Assembly (NCBI GenBank): GCA_037355855.1
Contig: CM074758.1
Coordinates: 5,491,001-5,555,000, forward strand
Direction: 5' to 3'
DNA length: 64,000 bases
Origin: Pseudo-nitzschia pungens
Taxonomy: Eukaryota > Bacillariophyta > Bacillariophyceae > Bacillariales > Bacillariaceae
The notes beneath the pieces are model-generated. The model was not told the origin of the DNA, made no database searches, and saw only the letters and a list, made by a program, of their open reading frames with translations. Of the stretch, positions 31,205-41,785 are shown one piece after another. How positions within the stretch are numbered: position 1 is the first letter of the stretch; each line of letters begins with the position of its first letter. The translations under genes and the position numbers were made by a program.

Positions 31205-33907
31205 TTGCAAAACCAATCCTCCACCAAGAGACCCAAGAGTCCACCAAAACCAGCAATCACCTTGCCTCCAGCGCCACAGGCCCTGGATGCCAGTCCAGCA
31301 CAGCTGACTGGGATGACGCAAGGAGGAGATCTCCCGGAGAAAAAGGGGAAGGAACCTACAGGATGGAGTCCTGTTGAGCGCTTAGCAAAGACTGCAACAG
31401 CAGCAACCACAAAACACGTTCGATTCTCCGAAGAGAGCAATTCGAACATGGATCCGAATCGGAAACAAACGAATCGATCCAAGGGTACAGACGCATCATC
31501 AATTCATTCAATCGACCAGACAGCAACCACAAAACACGTTCGATTCTCCGAAGAGAGCAATTCGAACATGGATCCGAATCGGAAACAAACGAATCGATCC
31601 AAGGGTACAGACGCATCATCAATTCATTCAATCGACCAGACAGCAACAATAAATAGACCACTCTTGTCTCTAGCAAGAAATTGGTCTACGGGTACAGCAA
31701 AAAATCTCTATTGCAACACCCAAAACTCCAAAGACTACACCAAAGGAGGTGCGCTGGAGCAAAATTATTTAAAGCTGCTGTCGACTACTGGAAATCCAGT
31801 AGAACAGGCATCGAATAAGAGCAACGTGGCTCCTATTCTTTTAACAAAAGTACAGTACATACAAGGCATACCAACGAAAACAAGACCACTACTCGCACTA
31901 CTAGATAGTGGATCATCCGGAACTCTAATCAACAAAAGAGCCCTTCCATTCGGAACACTACCAATCAGAAGCAAGCATCGAGTCATAACTACTACAGCAA
32001 ATGGGAACTTCGATACTACAGAATACGTCATCATGAAGAACCTCAACTTACAAGAGTTTGGCAACTACACGATCGACAAACAACAAGCAAGACTCTTCCA
32101 TTCACCCGACTGCAGATATGATCTAATACTAGGCAGAGACTTCCTCCACCTAGCACAGATCAATCTCCTATTCAAAGAAGGAGCAGTCCAATGGATGGAT
32201 CGGACTATTCCAATGAAAGATACATCTCTATACCATGAGTCCGACTACACTACACTCATGGAAGAACTTGAAGACGCTGAACTCTTTGCTGATGATCTCT
32301 CCTTTGCCAATCCATATAAGTCCAAAGTTATTCTCGACAGAGCCTACCAAGAAACAGATCCATCCACAGTTGCACAACAACAATCACACATGTCCAAAGC
32401 AGAACAACAACAATTCCAAGCAATACTAAACAAGTATCCCAATGTATTCAACGGCGAACTAGGAAAATATCCACACAAGAAGATCTCTCTAAGACTGAAG
32501 CCCGGATCCAAGCCCATACACAAAAAGCCTTATCCAGTTGCATACAAAAGAGAAGACCTATTCAAAAGGGAACTCCAGAATCTCTGTAATGATGGAGTAC
32601 TCAAGCGCTGCACTGGACCGGCCGAATGGGCATTCCCCACCTTTATTGTTCCAAAGAAAGACAACAGAGTTAGATGGGTATCAGACTTCAGAGAACTCAA
32701 TGAACTTCTTGAGCGCCGACCTTATCCCATACCTAGGATACAGGACATCATGAATAAGAGGGGCAAGTATACTCATTTCACCAAGATTGACTTGTCCATG
32801 CAATACTACTGCTTTGAACTCGACGATGCAAGCAAGAAACTCTGCACCATAGTCACACCATATGGTTGCTATGAATACCAAAGACTACCAATGGGTGTCA
32901 AAGTCTCTCCAGATGTTGCCCAGCAACTAATGGAAGATATCCTACAAGATACCAACTGCACTGTTTATATTGATGATATAGGCGTCTGGACCAATGGATC
33001 CTTTGATCTCCACATGCAAACCATTGACAAGATTCTACATCGGCTCAACGACAATGGACTCAAGTGCAACCCACTCAAGTGTGATTGGGCTGTACAAGAA
33101 ACTGACTTCCTAGGCTACTGGATGACTCCCACAGCAGTTAAGCCATGGAGAAAGAAAATCGAAGCTATCTTACATATGGATCGACCTCGAACCATCACTC
33201 AAGTCAAGTCCTTCCTAGGAGCAGTTGGATACTACAGAGATATGTGGCCTCACAGATCGCATGTCCTATCTCCTCTCTTTGATATAACTGGTACGCCCAA
33301 GACTCCTCAAGCAGCTGCCATCAAAGGCAAGCAAAGGAAGGCTCCTTCGACTTTCACTTGGGGACCAGCTCAAGACAAAGCCTTTCAAGAAATGAAAGCA
33401 ATGGTGGCAGCAGATGCGCTGAACACCTATCCAGACCTTAACAAGCCCTTTGAACTGTACACTGATGCCTCAGACCTCCAGCTCGGTGCTGCCATAATAC
33501 AAGATGGCAAGCCCATTGCATATTGGTCCAAGAAACTATCCGATGCCCAAAAGAACTATACCACCATGGAGAAAGAACTCCTAGCGATTGTACTCTGCTG
33601 CAAAGAGTACCGAAAAATGTTACTTGGTGGTGTTATCAATGTATACACTGACCATAAGAACCTTACCTTCCGGACGCTCTCAGTCCAACGCGTCCTCCGG
33701 TGGAGACTATTCCTAGAAGAATTCGGCGTAAACCTCACCTATGTTGAAGGCAAGAAGAATATTCTTGCTGATACCTTCTCCAGGCTCCCCCGGATGGATC
33801 CACCCACTGTAGGGAAGAAAGAAGCCCTTGGTAAGGGCACTCTTATCGATTTCTTGAAACTTGAAGTCCCCGAACAAGTTGTCTCAGCGTCCGTCTGCCA
33901 ACCATAA
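31205..33907 (+). CDS. Gypsy pol polyprotein lacking integrase
   Basis: Opens directly after the gag UGA and in the same frame, 900 codons. The aspartic protease is near residue 232 (LLDSGSSGTLINKRA). Reverse transcriptase has FPTFIVPKKDNRVRWVSDFR, FTKIDLSMQYYCFELDD and the catalytic VYIDDIGVW near 586. RNase H has LYTDASDLQLGAAI near 752, YTDHKNLTFRTLS and the tether NILADTFSRLPR. The frame then ends at 33907 before any integrase HHCC or DDE motif, although Ty3-type pol normally continues with integrase. The product could reverse transcribe but not integrate on its own. A 40-codon segment at 31401-31640 is tandemly duplicated. Confidence 0.85.
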   Translation: MQNQSSTKRPKSPPKPAITLPPAPQALDASPAQLTGMTQGGDLPEKKGKEPTGWSPVERLAKTATAATTKHVRFSEESNSNMDPNRKQTNRSKGTDASSIHSIDQTATTKHVRFSEESNSNMDPNRKQTNRSKGTDASSIHSIDQTATINRPLLSLARNWSTGTAKNLYCNTQNSKDYTKGGALEQNYLKLLSTTGNPVEQASNKSNVAPILLTKVQYIQGIPTKTRPLLALLDSGSSGTLINKRALPFGTLPIRSKHRVITTTANGNFDTTEYVIMKNLNLQEFGNYTIDKQQARLFHSPDCRYDLILGRDFLHLAQINLLFKEGAVQWMDRTIPMKDTSLYHESDYTTLMEELEDAELFADDLSFANPYKSKVILDRAYQETDPSTVAQQQSHMSKAEQQQFQAILNKYPNVFNGELGKYPHKKISLRLKPGSKPIHKKPYPVAYKREDLFKRELQNLCNDGVLKRCTGPAEWAFPTFIVPKKDNRVRWVSDFRELNELLERRPYPIPRIQDIMNKRGKYTHFTKIDLSMQYYCFELDDASKKLCTIVTPYGCYEYQRLPMGVKVSPDVAQQLMEDILQDTNCTVYIDDIGVWTNGSFDLHMQTIDKILHRLNDNGLKCNPLKCDWAVQETDFLGYWMTPTAVKPWRKKIEAILHMDRPRTITQVKSFLGAVGYYRDMWPHRSHVLSPLFDITGTPKTPQAAAIKGKQRKAPSTFTWGPAQDKAFQEMKAMVAADALNTYPDLNKPFELYTDASDLQLGAAIIQDGKPIAYWSKKLSDAQKNYTTMEKELLAIVLCCKEYRKMLLGGVINVYTDHKNLTFRTLSVQRVLRWRLFLEEFGVNLTYVEGKKNILADTFSRLPRMDPPTVGKKEALGKGTLIDFLKLEVPEQVVSASVCQP
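31401..31640 (+). repeat. Perfect 120-bp tandem duplication in Gypsy pol
   Basis: 31401-31520 and 31521-31640 are identical by eye. The duplication is in frame and encodes twice a 40-residue Ser/Asn/Lys-rich segment (KHVRFSEESNSNMDPN...) in the linker before the protease. Lack of divergence suggests that it arose recently. Confidence 0.9.
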
Positions 33908-34070
33908 TTTCGATCCATAGAGGGACCAAATCTCCTTGACAAAATTTTGATCACTTTTTTTTGCTCTGATTACATGTCTTTGCAACAATAATAAAGGCAT
34001 CTCTCTCCCTGTAACAGATAAACCACTTTAAACATTAAACCACTAACAACATTAACTACAAGCGCTCGTG

Positions 34071-36507
34071 CTACTCCTCACAAGGGTAATGCGCTTGTGT
34101 CTCCTCCATCATTTTGATTTCCTCTGGGGACAGGTGTGCCTTTACAATTTCCACCCTCTTGTTTGTGAGAGCCCTTGATGTATTCAGTGCTCTTCTAACT
34201 TCCTCAGCCATCTTCTTTGCAACCTCTGTGTCCTTAAGTGTGATATCCTCTTGCTGTAATTCCTTTAATACAGCGTCATCCTCTTCAGTCCAATGAACTG
34301 CACCAACTGGGGGATCATCCTTTACTGTTACTACTGCATTCAGTATCTCCTCTTTCTTCAGACCGGTAGGCTTTTTTCCAAGCTTCCACTCGTAAATTTT
34401 TTTCATGTCATTCACCCTCACCTTTGCGAAATTGCCGCTGCATGACTGAATTAGCGCTTTGCAGTCCGTTTCCTTCTTTGCGTATACCTCCGCTTTTGCC
34501 TTTGCGGATTTCATTGCTTTGATTTCTTTTTCGTGACACGCTCTTTCGTCCGCAATGTGCTGATCGTGACAGTTATAGGGTCTCCCGCCTAGAACGATGT
34601 ACTTCTTCCTCGCAGTATTTGCCTTTGCGATTGCATCTTGAATCTGATGCGCCATAGTTGCTTCCATTCTCATAACTCGCTGCTGGTTCCGCAGTGCTTC
34701 CTTCTGAAATACTTCCCCATCGAAGCCAAAATTGATCAGCATTTCAACCGCCGCAGCGTTTCGACGTTCTAGTTCTAGTAACTCCACCGTTGCTGGGTCT
34801 TTTGTTTCGTCGATATCTCTGTTTGGCAAAATCATGAGCTGGTGAACAACATTACGGTCTCTGCGACACTTTCGTGTGAAGGGACTAATTCCAACCTTCT
34901 CCCAAAAAGATTTCAATCGATCCGGAGAAAATGCCGCATCGAACGCAGACTCTAATTTCGTACCCCAGGTCTCTTGTAATCCAAACACCAATACTGGGTA
35001 GTCACTAGTCCACAGGGACGCGCGTTCTACAAGGCGCATTGCATGAAGCTTCTTCCTGTTTTTGCAGTACGCCTTCTTGAAGGGACTGTAGCTCCAGTCC
35101 GTAACTTGCGTGACGTGAGTTTTGTTTGGTACTCCTGGCAATAGTAGCACACCCTTTTCACTCAGTTCTTGCAGGAGCCCTTTATCAAGACGCCCAGGAC
35201 CTGAATCCATGATTAACAAGACCCGTTGACCTTTTGCTGGCTGTACGTCTGGGTACAACAGAAGAATACTTGTTAGAACGTACTTACGAAACTCGTTGCT
35301 GTCCATTCCGGCATTGGCATTGCAATTAGCTGTGTGTGGACGTTTAGTGATAGACTTGAAGCCCCATATCCCGTCGCAGGTCCCTGCACGATCCAGTTCA
35401 TTGGTAAAACTGCGGGAGTTTCATTTACTCTCTTCGGTTGCTGCGGTGCTCTTGAGTTGAAAGTGTACTGGAATAGGATCGCCAGCAGCAGTACTTCCTC
35501 CAATCATGGTACAACGCAAGCTACTTTTGGAGCAAACTTGGGCTGCAAGCGCCTGTAGAGACCATTGAAATCTTTCAAAAAGAACAAGGCCCCCTTGATA
35601 GGCATGCCTCCAAATCATCCACAGCCTGCTTCCGATTTGGATTCACTTTCATTCCAGCAGAACAAAGAAGAAAGGATGTCTCCATTGCTGTAACCAGTGC
35701 CCCCTAGACTTCAATAGGGAGAGTGGATGGTCTACCCCAGGGTCCAGTGGACAGTCCCTTGTTGGCCTGGGACAAACGCAATTTCAAAGTGTTCCTCTTA
35801 ATGTCAGTTCCATTCATTTTGTTCACCATGGCACATGCCTCCTCCAAGGAGATATGTTTTGGTTCTGGCTGCTCTCTGAAGAACTTCGCTGCAGCAGCAT
35901 AAGACTGTTCTGATTTGTCCTTCCACTGCTGTTTAATTGTCATGGCATAAATCAACTGGGAATGGTTCCTCCTTGGCTTCTTCAGACTGTTGTTGGACTC
36001 CTCATTCATGTCGGCATCAGCGTTGTCTGCGTCATTGGCGTTGATGTTGATTGATCTCTTGTTGCCACTGTTGGTGCTGGGAGTCATGGTGGAACTTTTG
36101 TTTTGGCTGTTGTAGTTTTTGCAGCAACTACACTTACAGTTTTCACTCTCGCTGTTCCCCTTTGCTAATGTAGATCCAGCAGACGCCAAAGGAGAAATGG
36201 TCGGCGGCGCTTTAAGGGGAAGGGCGATAGTCGTTGGAACGCCACGAGTCTCCTTCATGTACTTGGACTTGAGCCTCAGCACTCTCCTTTGCAAAGCCTG
36301 GTTGGCACATTCTTCCTCACTGAATCCATATACTCTCATAGCTTCAGCTGCAGTGAATTTCTTGTTGTAGCTGTAGACAGTAACCAATAGCCTTGCTGCA
36401 GCGTTCGTTCTGTTGCATACCGGTAGTGTATGACCTCTCTTCAAGGATCCAACAGGCACTATCCCCCCTTGTTGTGGAGGAACAGTTGTATCCGGATTTT
36501 CTTCCAT
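34071..36507 (-). pseudogene. Degraded pogo/Tigger-like DDE transposase
   Basis: Coding pieces in order on the minus strand are 36507-35707 (N-terminal part from MEENPDTT, with helix-turn-helix-like TDIKRNTLKLRLSQANKG and the linker GPWGRPSTLPIEV), then a TAG where related proteins continue, then shifted frames near 35618-35421 (LRCTMIGGSTAAGDPIPVHF) and 35503-35310 (NETPAVLPMNWIVQGPATGY), and finally 35306-34071. The last piece carries the second and third catalytic positions of the DDE_1 family: RVLLIMDSGPGR and VPNKTHVTQVTD, followed by a long Lys/Glu-rich tail. At least one nonsense change and two frame changes make it non-functional as written, unless some gaps are introns. The family excises and inserts DNA at TA. 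Confidence 0.75.
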
Positions 36508-36512
36508 TTTTT

Positions 36513-37010
36513 GTGTACTCAGTCTACAGTTCGGTTCTCGAAATCGACACGTCCAATCAATCCGCAAATTGGAGGGGTTCTCTATCTTGATATAATAGAG
36601 GTCTCCAAAGTGGTCCGGTTGGAATTTGTCAAGCGGGGGAGGAGTTATTAATTTTCGCCGTTATTTGGACCGGTTTTTGCTTGTACTTCTTTGGGGGAGT
36701 GTACTCAGTCTACAGTTTGGTTCTCGAAATCGACACGTCCAATCGATCCGCAAATTGGAGGGGTTGTCTATCTTGATATAATAGAGGTCTCCGAAGTGGT
36801 CAGGTCAGAATTAGTCAAGCAGGGGAGGAGTTATTAATTTTCGCTGTTATTTGGACCGGGGTAGTTTTTTGATCGAAAAAAAGAAGGAATTTTGCTGCTG
36901 TTTGGAGCCTTCGATTGTTGGAAACGCAACGCCCAATCAATCCGAAACTTGGAGATCTTATTGCTGTAATAGTGAAGATGGAGACGTTGTAGTATCAGAA
37001 TTAAGCTGGC
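36513..37010. repeat. Subterminal direct repeats of the pogo-like element
   Basis: Units of about 160 bp at 36515-36672 and 36700-36857 share TACTCAGTCTACAGTT, TCTCGAAATCGACACGTCC, TTGATATAATAGAGGTCTCC and GGAGTTATTAATTTTCGC; a third, more diverged unit follows at about 36888-37010. Related units occur in the short element at about 16290-16560. They may be transposase-binding arrays, as in other elements with subterminal repeats. Confidence 0.65.
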
Positions 37011-37314
37011 GTTGGTTAAGGAGATAGAGGGGGCGTGACAACTCTTAGTGCTGTGGTTGTTGAAATAGAGTTTTTTTTTCCAATTTTTGACCTTATTTTG
37101 TGGCCCGGTGTATGAAAAGGCCAGGCACGCAATATAAGTCATGTTGGGTATCGTTTGAAAGCTCGAGACTTTGCCATTTCTGTCATTGGGTATATATTAG
37201 TGTCCAATGTGTTGTCTTATAGAGATTAGAGATAGCAGAAACAGTCGACTGTTTGCTGTTGCTCGGGCTCATAACCTGACTACAAAAACAGGGTACCTTT
37301 GTACACTAAACCCT

Positions 37315-37699
37315 TGTGTGGTACTTCGTACAAGTTGGACGGGCGCGAAGCGCGCGCAACAAACAATGGTTGCATTAATTTTAGTTAATTTCCGAGTAAC
37401 TTATCGTGCAAGTAGCCTTCTAAAATTTACTTGTGCAACTTGGCGTCGATGCTTGGTCACCAGAAAAATCGAGAAAAAAGACTCACTATTCGATTAGGAA
37501 GTACAAGTAAGATCTTATTTGTCGTTCAACTTTGTTTGCTGTCCGTTGTCCGACAACAGAACAGATCCGACAACTACTGAACGTCACCCAAGTCAAGACA
37601 CCAGAGCTTTGTTTTGTCTATTGCTTTTGAAAATAGTTTCTGGGAAAATAACTATGCTGGCTTGAATTTCATTCTCTTTGTAGTCCGAAGGAATAAATT
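37315..37699. other. Upstream region of the CDF transporter gene
   Basis: No gene seen. An inverted GCGCG-type hairpin (GGGCGCGAAGCGCGCGC) lies at about 37339. This interval should hold the promoter and leader of the plus-strand gene that follows. Confidence 0.35.
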
Positions 37700-39004
37700 A
37701 TGTCTGAAGATGGGGGTGATCGTTCATCACAGAATCGAGCGTTAGATCAGCCACTCGATGATTCTTCATCGAAACCTCCGTCAAACAAAAAACTACTATG
37801 CATCGCGTTCCTCTCCTTTCAATCGTTTGCAATCTTGCAGTTGAGTGCTGCAATATGGGCAGGATCGGAAGCAATGCTAGGAGATTCAATAGCGATGATG
37901 ATTGACTCGCTTGCCTACCTTTTCAATATGGTCGCCGAACGAAAAAAGGAGGTGTACGCTACCAAACTCCAAGAGCAGCATACAGCATCATCAACCAACT
38001 GCCTTGAACCTTTCACACAAAACAGAATGGTCTTGGAGTACCGCAAATACACGTATCAGTTGGAATTGATTCCGCCTCTCGTGTCGGTTACAACGCTGTT
38101 GGTTCTAACAATAATCGTTCTGAAAGAGGCTGTTCATTCCTTGATTCTCGATTTCCAAGGGGATAAACCTTTGGGACCTGATCCTGACGTGAACTTGATG
38201 GCTCTTTTCAGTGTCATCAACTTAGTATTGGATGCTGTGAATGTTGGATGTTTTGCATCGGCGAATCACGCTCTCGGATATAAGACAAACAGAGAGGTAC
38301 AAGACAGTGATTCAGTTGCAGAAACAAACGCATTGATCAAGCCCAGCGATGACTCAGAGATCGATAATGAACCTTCCAACAATTTTGATGTGGTCAACGT
38401 TGACAACATGGATAGACTCGAGAACGATAGACCGTGTTCCTGTCCTAAAACAACCTCCGATACTGGAAGCTCACCTCTCGATGAATCATGTGTATGTCCA
38501 TCAACACCTTTGTCAACAGAAAGTCCATCCTACGGATCTAACGACTCCGTCGATGATCAGTTTCTTGATCACAAAGTTGATGACGATGGAACGAATCTGA
38601 ATATGTGTAGTGCTTACACGGTGAGTAGAACGTTCAGGAGCACGCAGCGATTGAAAAAAGGATTATTTCCAAATTGCATGAATGCTGACAACTTTCTACT
38701 CTGTTGCAACTGATTGACGCGATGCTAACAGCACGTTTTGGCGGATACAATAAGAAGTTTGTGTGTAGTCATAGCATCCCTTCTAGCCAAATACACAGAA
38801 GTGGTAACGCCCGAAGTCGCCGATGCTTCGGCTGCTGTGGTCGTATCAATATTGATTTTTCTCAGTATTTTCCCATTGATCGGTGGCATGATCCAGACTT
38901 TCAACTCTTTGAGAGAAGTCAATCATTTGCTGAAAGCGAATGAGACCGGAGAGAACGTCGACGAAGAATATCAGGTCGAATTACTGGGATTGGTTCACGT
39001 CTAG
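37700..39004 (+). CDS. Cation diffusion facilitator (CDF) family transporter
   Basis: Exons 37700-38620 and 38732-39004 join in phase 0 across a 111-bp GTGAGT...ACAG intron to give 397 residues. Six membrane segments can be placed: about 31-54, 56-77, 122-142, 165-185, then after a loop of about 120 residues 306-327 and 338-360. The segment YTHVLADTIRS, created exactly by the splice, is the CDF TM5 signature HxxxD (H308, D312). In TM2, where CDF proteins normally have a second HxxxD or DxxxD, the sequence is GDSIAMMIDS, so the first ligand is Ala. The cytosolic loop is acidic and Ser-rich rather than His-rich. CDF proteins export divalent cations such as zinc or manganese from the cytosol by proton exchange. 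The altered site leaves substrate open. The C-terminal cytoplasmic domain is short. Confidence 0.85.
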
Positions 39005-39851
39005 AGCCCGTGCAAGTACTCAAACAACAATGCGTACCCAACTGTCTTCACCAAGCTGTCTCGATTATCCTGCCTTCACTGCCCAATACGATTCGAAGGA
39101 CCTTCACCAAGAGCAGGTTTATCATCAGCAGATGAGGAAAAAATAAGCCGAGAGACCATGAAACTTCCTGAACCTCGTTTGTTGACGTAAGGGCTCCTCT
39201 TCAAGAAAATGTGTTGTCAGCAGCTGAGAGAAGGCTTTTCATAGGTTGGAGGTGTTAGTTGTTGATAGAAAAAATGTTAGACTCTCTCACAGCTCAGAAA
39301 GATAAGATGATATTCAACAACTCATCTTCTTTGCCAGAGAAGAAGACATGAAAAAGCAATATAACATATTGAATTGTTCATGATCCGAATTCATTAACTG
39401 TTCGAGACATAAGAATTTGGTGGTGAGTCCATTTTCAAACGTATCACATCAAAGAAAAAATTAAGAAGCATCTTCCACCACTTCAGTATCCAAAGCTAAG
39501 ACATTGCGTAATCGGTTAGAGCAAATTTCCCGTACGCATACGTGATAGCTTCCACTTGCTACTAGTTGCAGGTGCACAGAGAACTCTGGAAAGCTGCAAC
39601 AACTTGCAAAACGTTCACTTCGTGGTACAGTAGTAACCTTACCGATAGCGTAGCATGATACCGCAGCATAGAGGTCGTAGCATGCAGCTAGTCGCATACA
39701 GTGTAGACTATGATCCATAGTATTACTGCTCCGTGCTATGCTATGGTAAGGTTATGCACTAGTAAACCTTACCAATAGTACACAATTCTACTGTTGGGCC
39801 TAGAGTGGTGCTACATAGAATACATACATAGCATACATACTGAATACTCTC
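39005..39851. other. Intergenic, nothing recognised
   Basis: No supported gene. Degenerate GTAAGG/CCTTAC words occur at about 39640-39790, just before the hairpin-rich element. Confidence 0.4.
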
Positions 39852-40041
39852 AATGAGTCTGCGGGAATTTATCATTTTTCACGAAAGTGGTACAAATATT
39901 TGGGGAACGGAAATAAACGAGTTGCTCTTAAAAATTACTATTCCTCCCCCATTCACATGTCGCTACTTTTAATAAATTCCCGATTGTGAAGAATTTTCCT
40001 TCAAGAATTACCGTTTCTCCCTAAAAATGAAAAAACTCCTG

Positions 40042-40137
40042 CAGCTGAGGGAAAAAAAAACAAATTCCCGCAGCCACCAAATTTTTTTTGGGTTCAAAAT
40101 TGGTGGCTGCGGGAATTTGTTTTTTTTCCCTCAGCTG
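40042..40137. repeat. 38-39-bp hairpin with short loop
   Basis: Left arm 40042-40080 and right arm 40100-40137 are complementary apart from one base in an A/T run, with a 19-base AT-rich loop. Each arm carries CAGCTGAGGG, a homopolymer run and TTCCCGCAGCCACCAA. From 40138 to about 40275 follow tandem units of the CTTCTGCGGGAGCG and AACGCTGAGGGAACG kinds. Confidence 0.85.
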
Positions 40138-41785
40138 AAGGAACGTTTTTTTGCTTCTGCAGGAGCGTTTTTTGCTTCTGCGGGAGCGTTTTTTCTTCTG
40201 CGGGAACGTTCTTAACGCTGAGGGAACGTTTTTTAACGCTGAGGGAATGTTTTTAACGCTGCGGGAACGGTTAATTGTAGTACTGGTAATACACTCAATC
40301 TATCTATTGCCTGAATATGTTATCCATCGGGCGCGGTTTCTGCGCAAAAAGCGATCGGTGGGACTGGTCCCCCAGCAAGGATCCCCGCCTTCCAGCTCTC
40401 CGCCATTGCCGATTGTTGATTGTCGACTGTTGTGTCTACTAGTACACCAATTGTCGCGTCTCCACCATTGTCGATTGTCAATTTGGTTCTATTTCTTAGT
40501 GGTTGTTTAGTGGATTGCTGTTGCAATTTACAAAAATAGAAATAATGAATTAGTGTTCCTGAGCGCTGCTTTGCTGAGCGCTTTGTTGAGCGATCGTGTT
40601 TTGGTGTTCGGGTTTACATGTAACAAAGGGTTTTTGATTGTATACCAATAGCACCGCCGGCAGTGTCACTCACACGTCACTCCCACAGCTAAGTATCGAA
40701 CACGTGTGGGATTCGATTATATTCATCTCCATTGTTGGATATCGAACATAGGTACAATAGAAAACCTTGGACCTCCCGATGGTGGGATTGAAGTCGACCG
40801 GCGCCGCAAAGTATAGAAGAACTGATGGGATTGAAGACCAACGTGCTTGTAATCTGATAGGTTAGAGTTGTCTTTAGTTGTTATTTATTTACAGGGGTGG
40901 ATATCGAACATATGTTACATGAAAACCGGAACAGTCGATTCTTGCTTTTGTAAGAAATCGATCGATTGATTCAGCGAGCAGCAGAAAGCAGCAAGCAATA
41001 AACTGGAGCAAACTAGTGGAACAAACTGGAGCAACACTAATTCATTATTTCTATTTTTGCAACTCTGCAAAAGCAAATCCACTAAACAACCACTAAGAAA
41101 TACAACCAAATTGAAATCGACCATGGTGGAGCCGGAGACGCGACAATCGACAATGGTCGAGACGTGACAATCGACAATCGACAATGGTGGAGACGTGACA
41201 ACAATCGACAATGGTGGAGACTCGACAATCGACAATGTTCAGCGTCAGTGGATTGTGGTGAACCAGAAAATTATCCATGATAAAGCACTTCCTATTCCCT
41301 GGCGTCCCATTCACCATGGTGGTGGAATTGTCGGATTGTCGGATTCTCGTTGTTGTCGGCAAAATCAGAAGCAGTTCGAAAAATTGCTTTCTGCAGTGGA
41401 TTTTCCAGAGAAAAAAGGCCGTAGACCTCAGAATGAAGCAAGGGTTACTCTGGACAACAAAATTGGGTTCAAAGGAGCTGTTGCAACAGGATTTGGGCAA
41501 CCACCATGGTACCGGTCGAAATGAGAAGTGGTGGTGTGTTGGTGTGGAAAAAAGACTAGATCCTACAGGTACTCTAAATTACGTGGAAATTTGTACTACA
41601 AGTACAGAGTTTTTCTGTTGCGAATGTACCGAAAGCTCGCCAAAACTCTGCTAATTACCGGTACTCCAATTTGTTTGAGCTTGCTCCAGTGTATTCGAGC
41701 CTTGATCCAATTTATTTAAGCTTACTCCAGTGTATTTAAGCTTGCTCCATTTATTTATATGCTGGTCCAGTTTTTTGGGCACTTT

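Larger units (their letters stand above)
29735..33905 (+). mobile_element. Truncated Gypsy (Ty3-type) retrotransposon inside the pogo-like element
   Basis: The 5' LTR (29735-30043), gag and pol as far as RNase H are present. Integrase and the 3' LTR are missing. At about 33900 the sequence returns abruptly to the host element: from ATTTCGATCCATAGA onward it matches 16125 onward of the short relative. The last few codons and the stop of the pol frame are therefore supplied by the surrounding transposon. This is a nested insertion followed by a 3' deletion. Confidence 0.8.
29648..37314. mobile_element. Pogo/mariner-like DNA transposon, interrupted by a Gypsy insertion
   Basis: The termini are AGGGTTTAGTG at 29648-29658 (preceded by TA) and CACTAAACCCT at 37304-37314 (followed by TG, perhaps a mutated TA). 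Internal blocks at 29665-29735, 33907-34053 and 36590-37310 match the short TA-flanked relative at 16002-16999. The transposase remnants run on the minus strand at 34071-36507. Between 29735 and about 33900 a Gypsy retrotransposon sits inside it. Without that insert the element would be about 3.5 kb. Confidence 0.8.

Noticed and set aside
33908..34070. Search for a Gypsy 3' LTR or integrase after pol
   Set aside because: This sequence matches the pogo-like element (compare 16125-16260), not an LTR; no integrase motif occurs in any frame nearby.
38738..39004. Separate 88-aa gene starting with MADTIRSLCVV
   Set aside because: It is exon 2 of the CDF transporter; the splice at 38620/38732 restores the HVLAD motif in frame.
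40151..40510. 119-codon frame in the hairpin element
   Set aside because: Translation of tandem repeats (LLLRERF-like units) followed by unrelated sequence; no sign of selection for protein.
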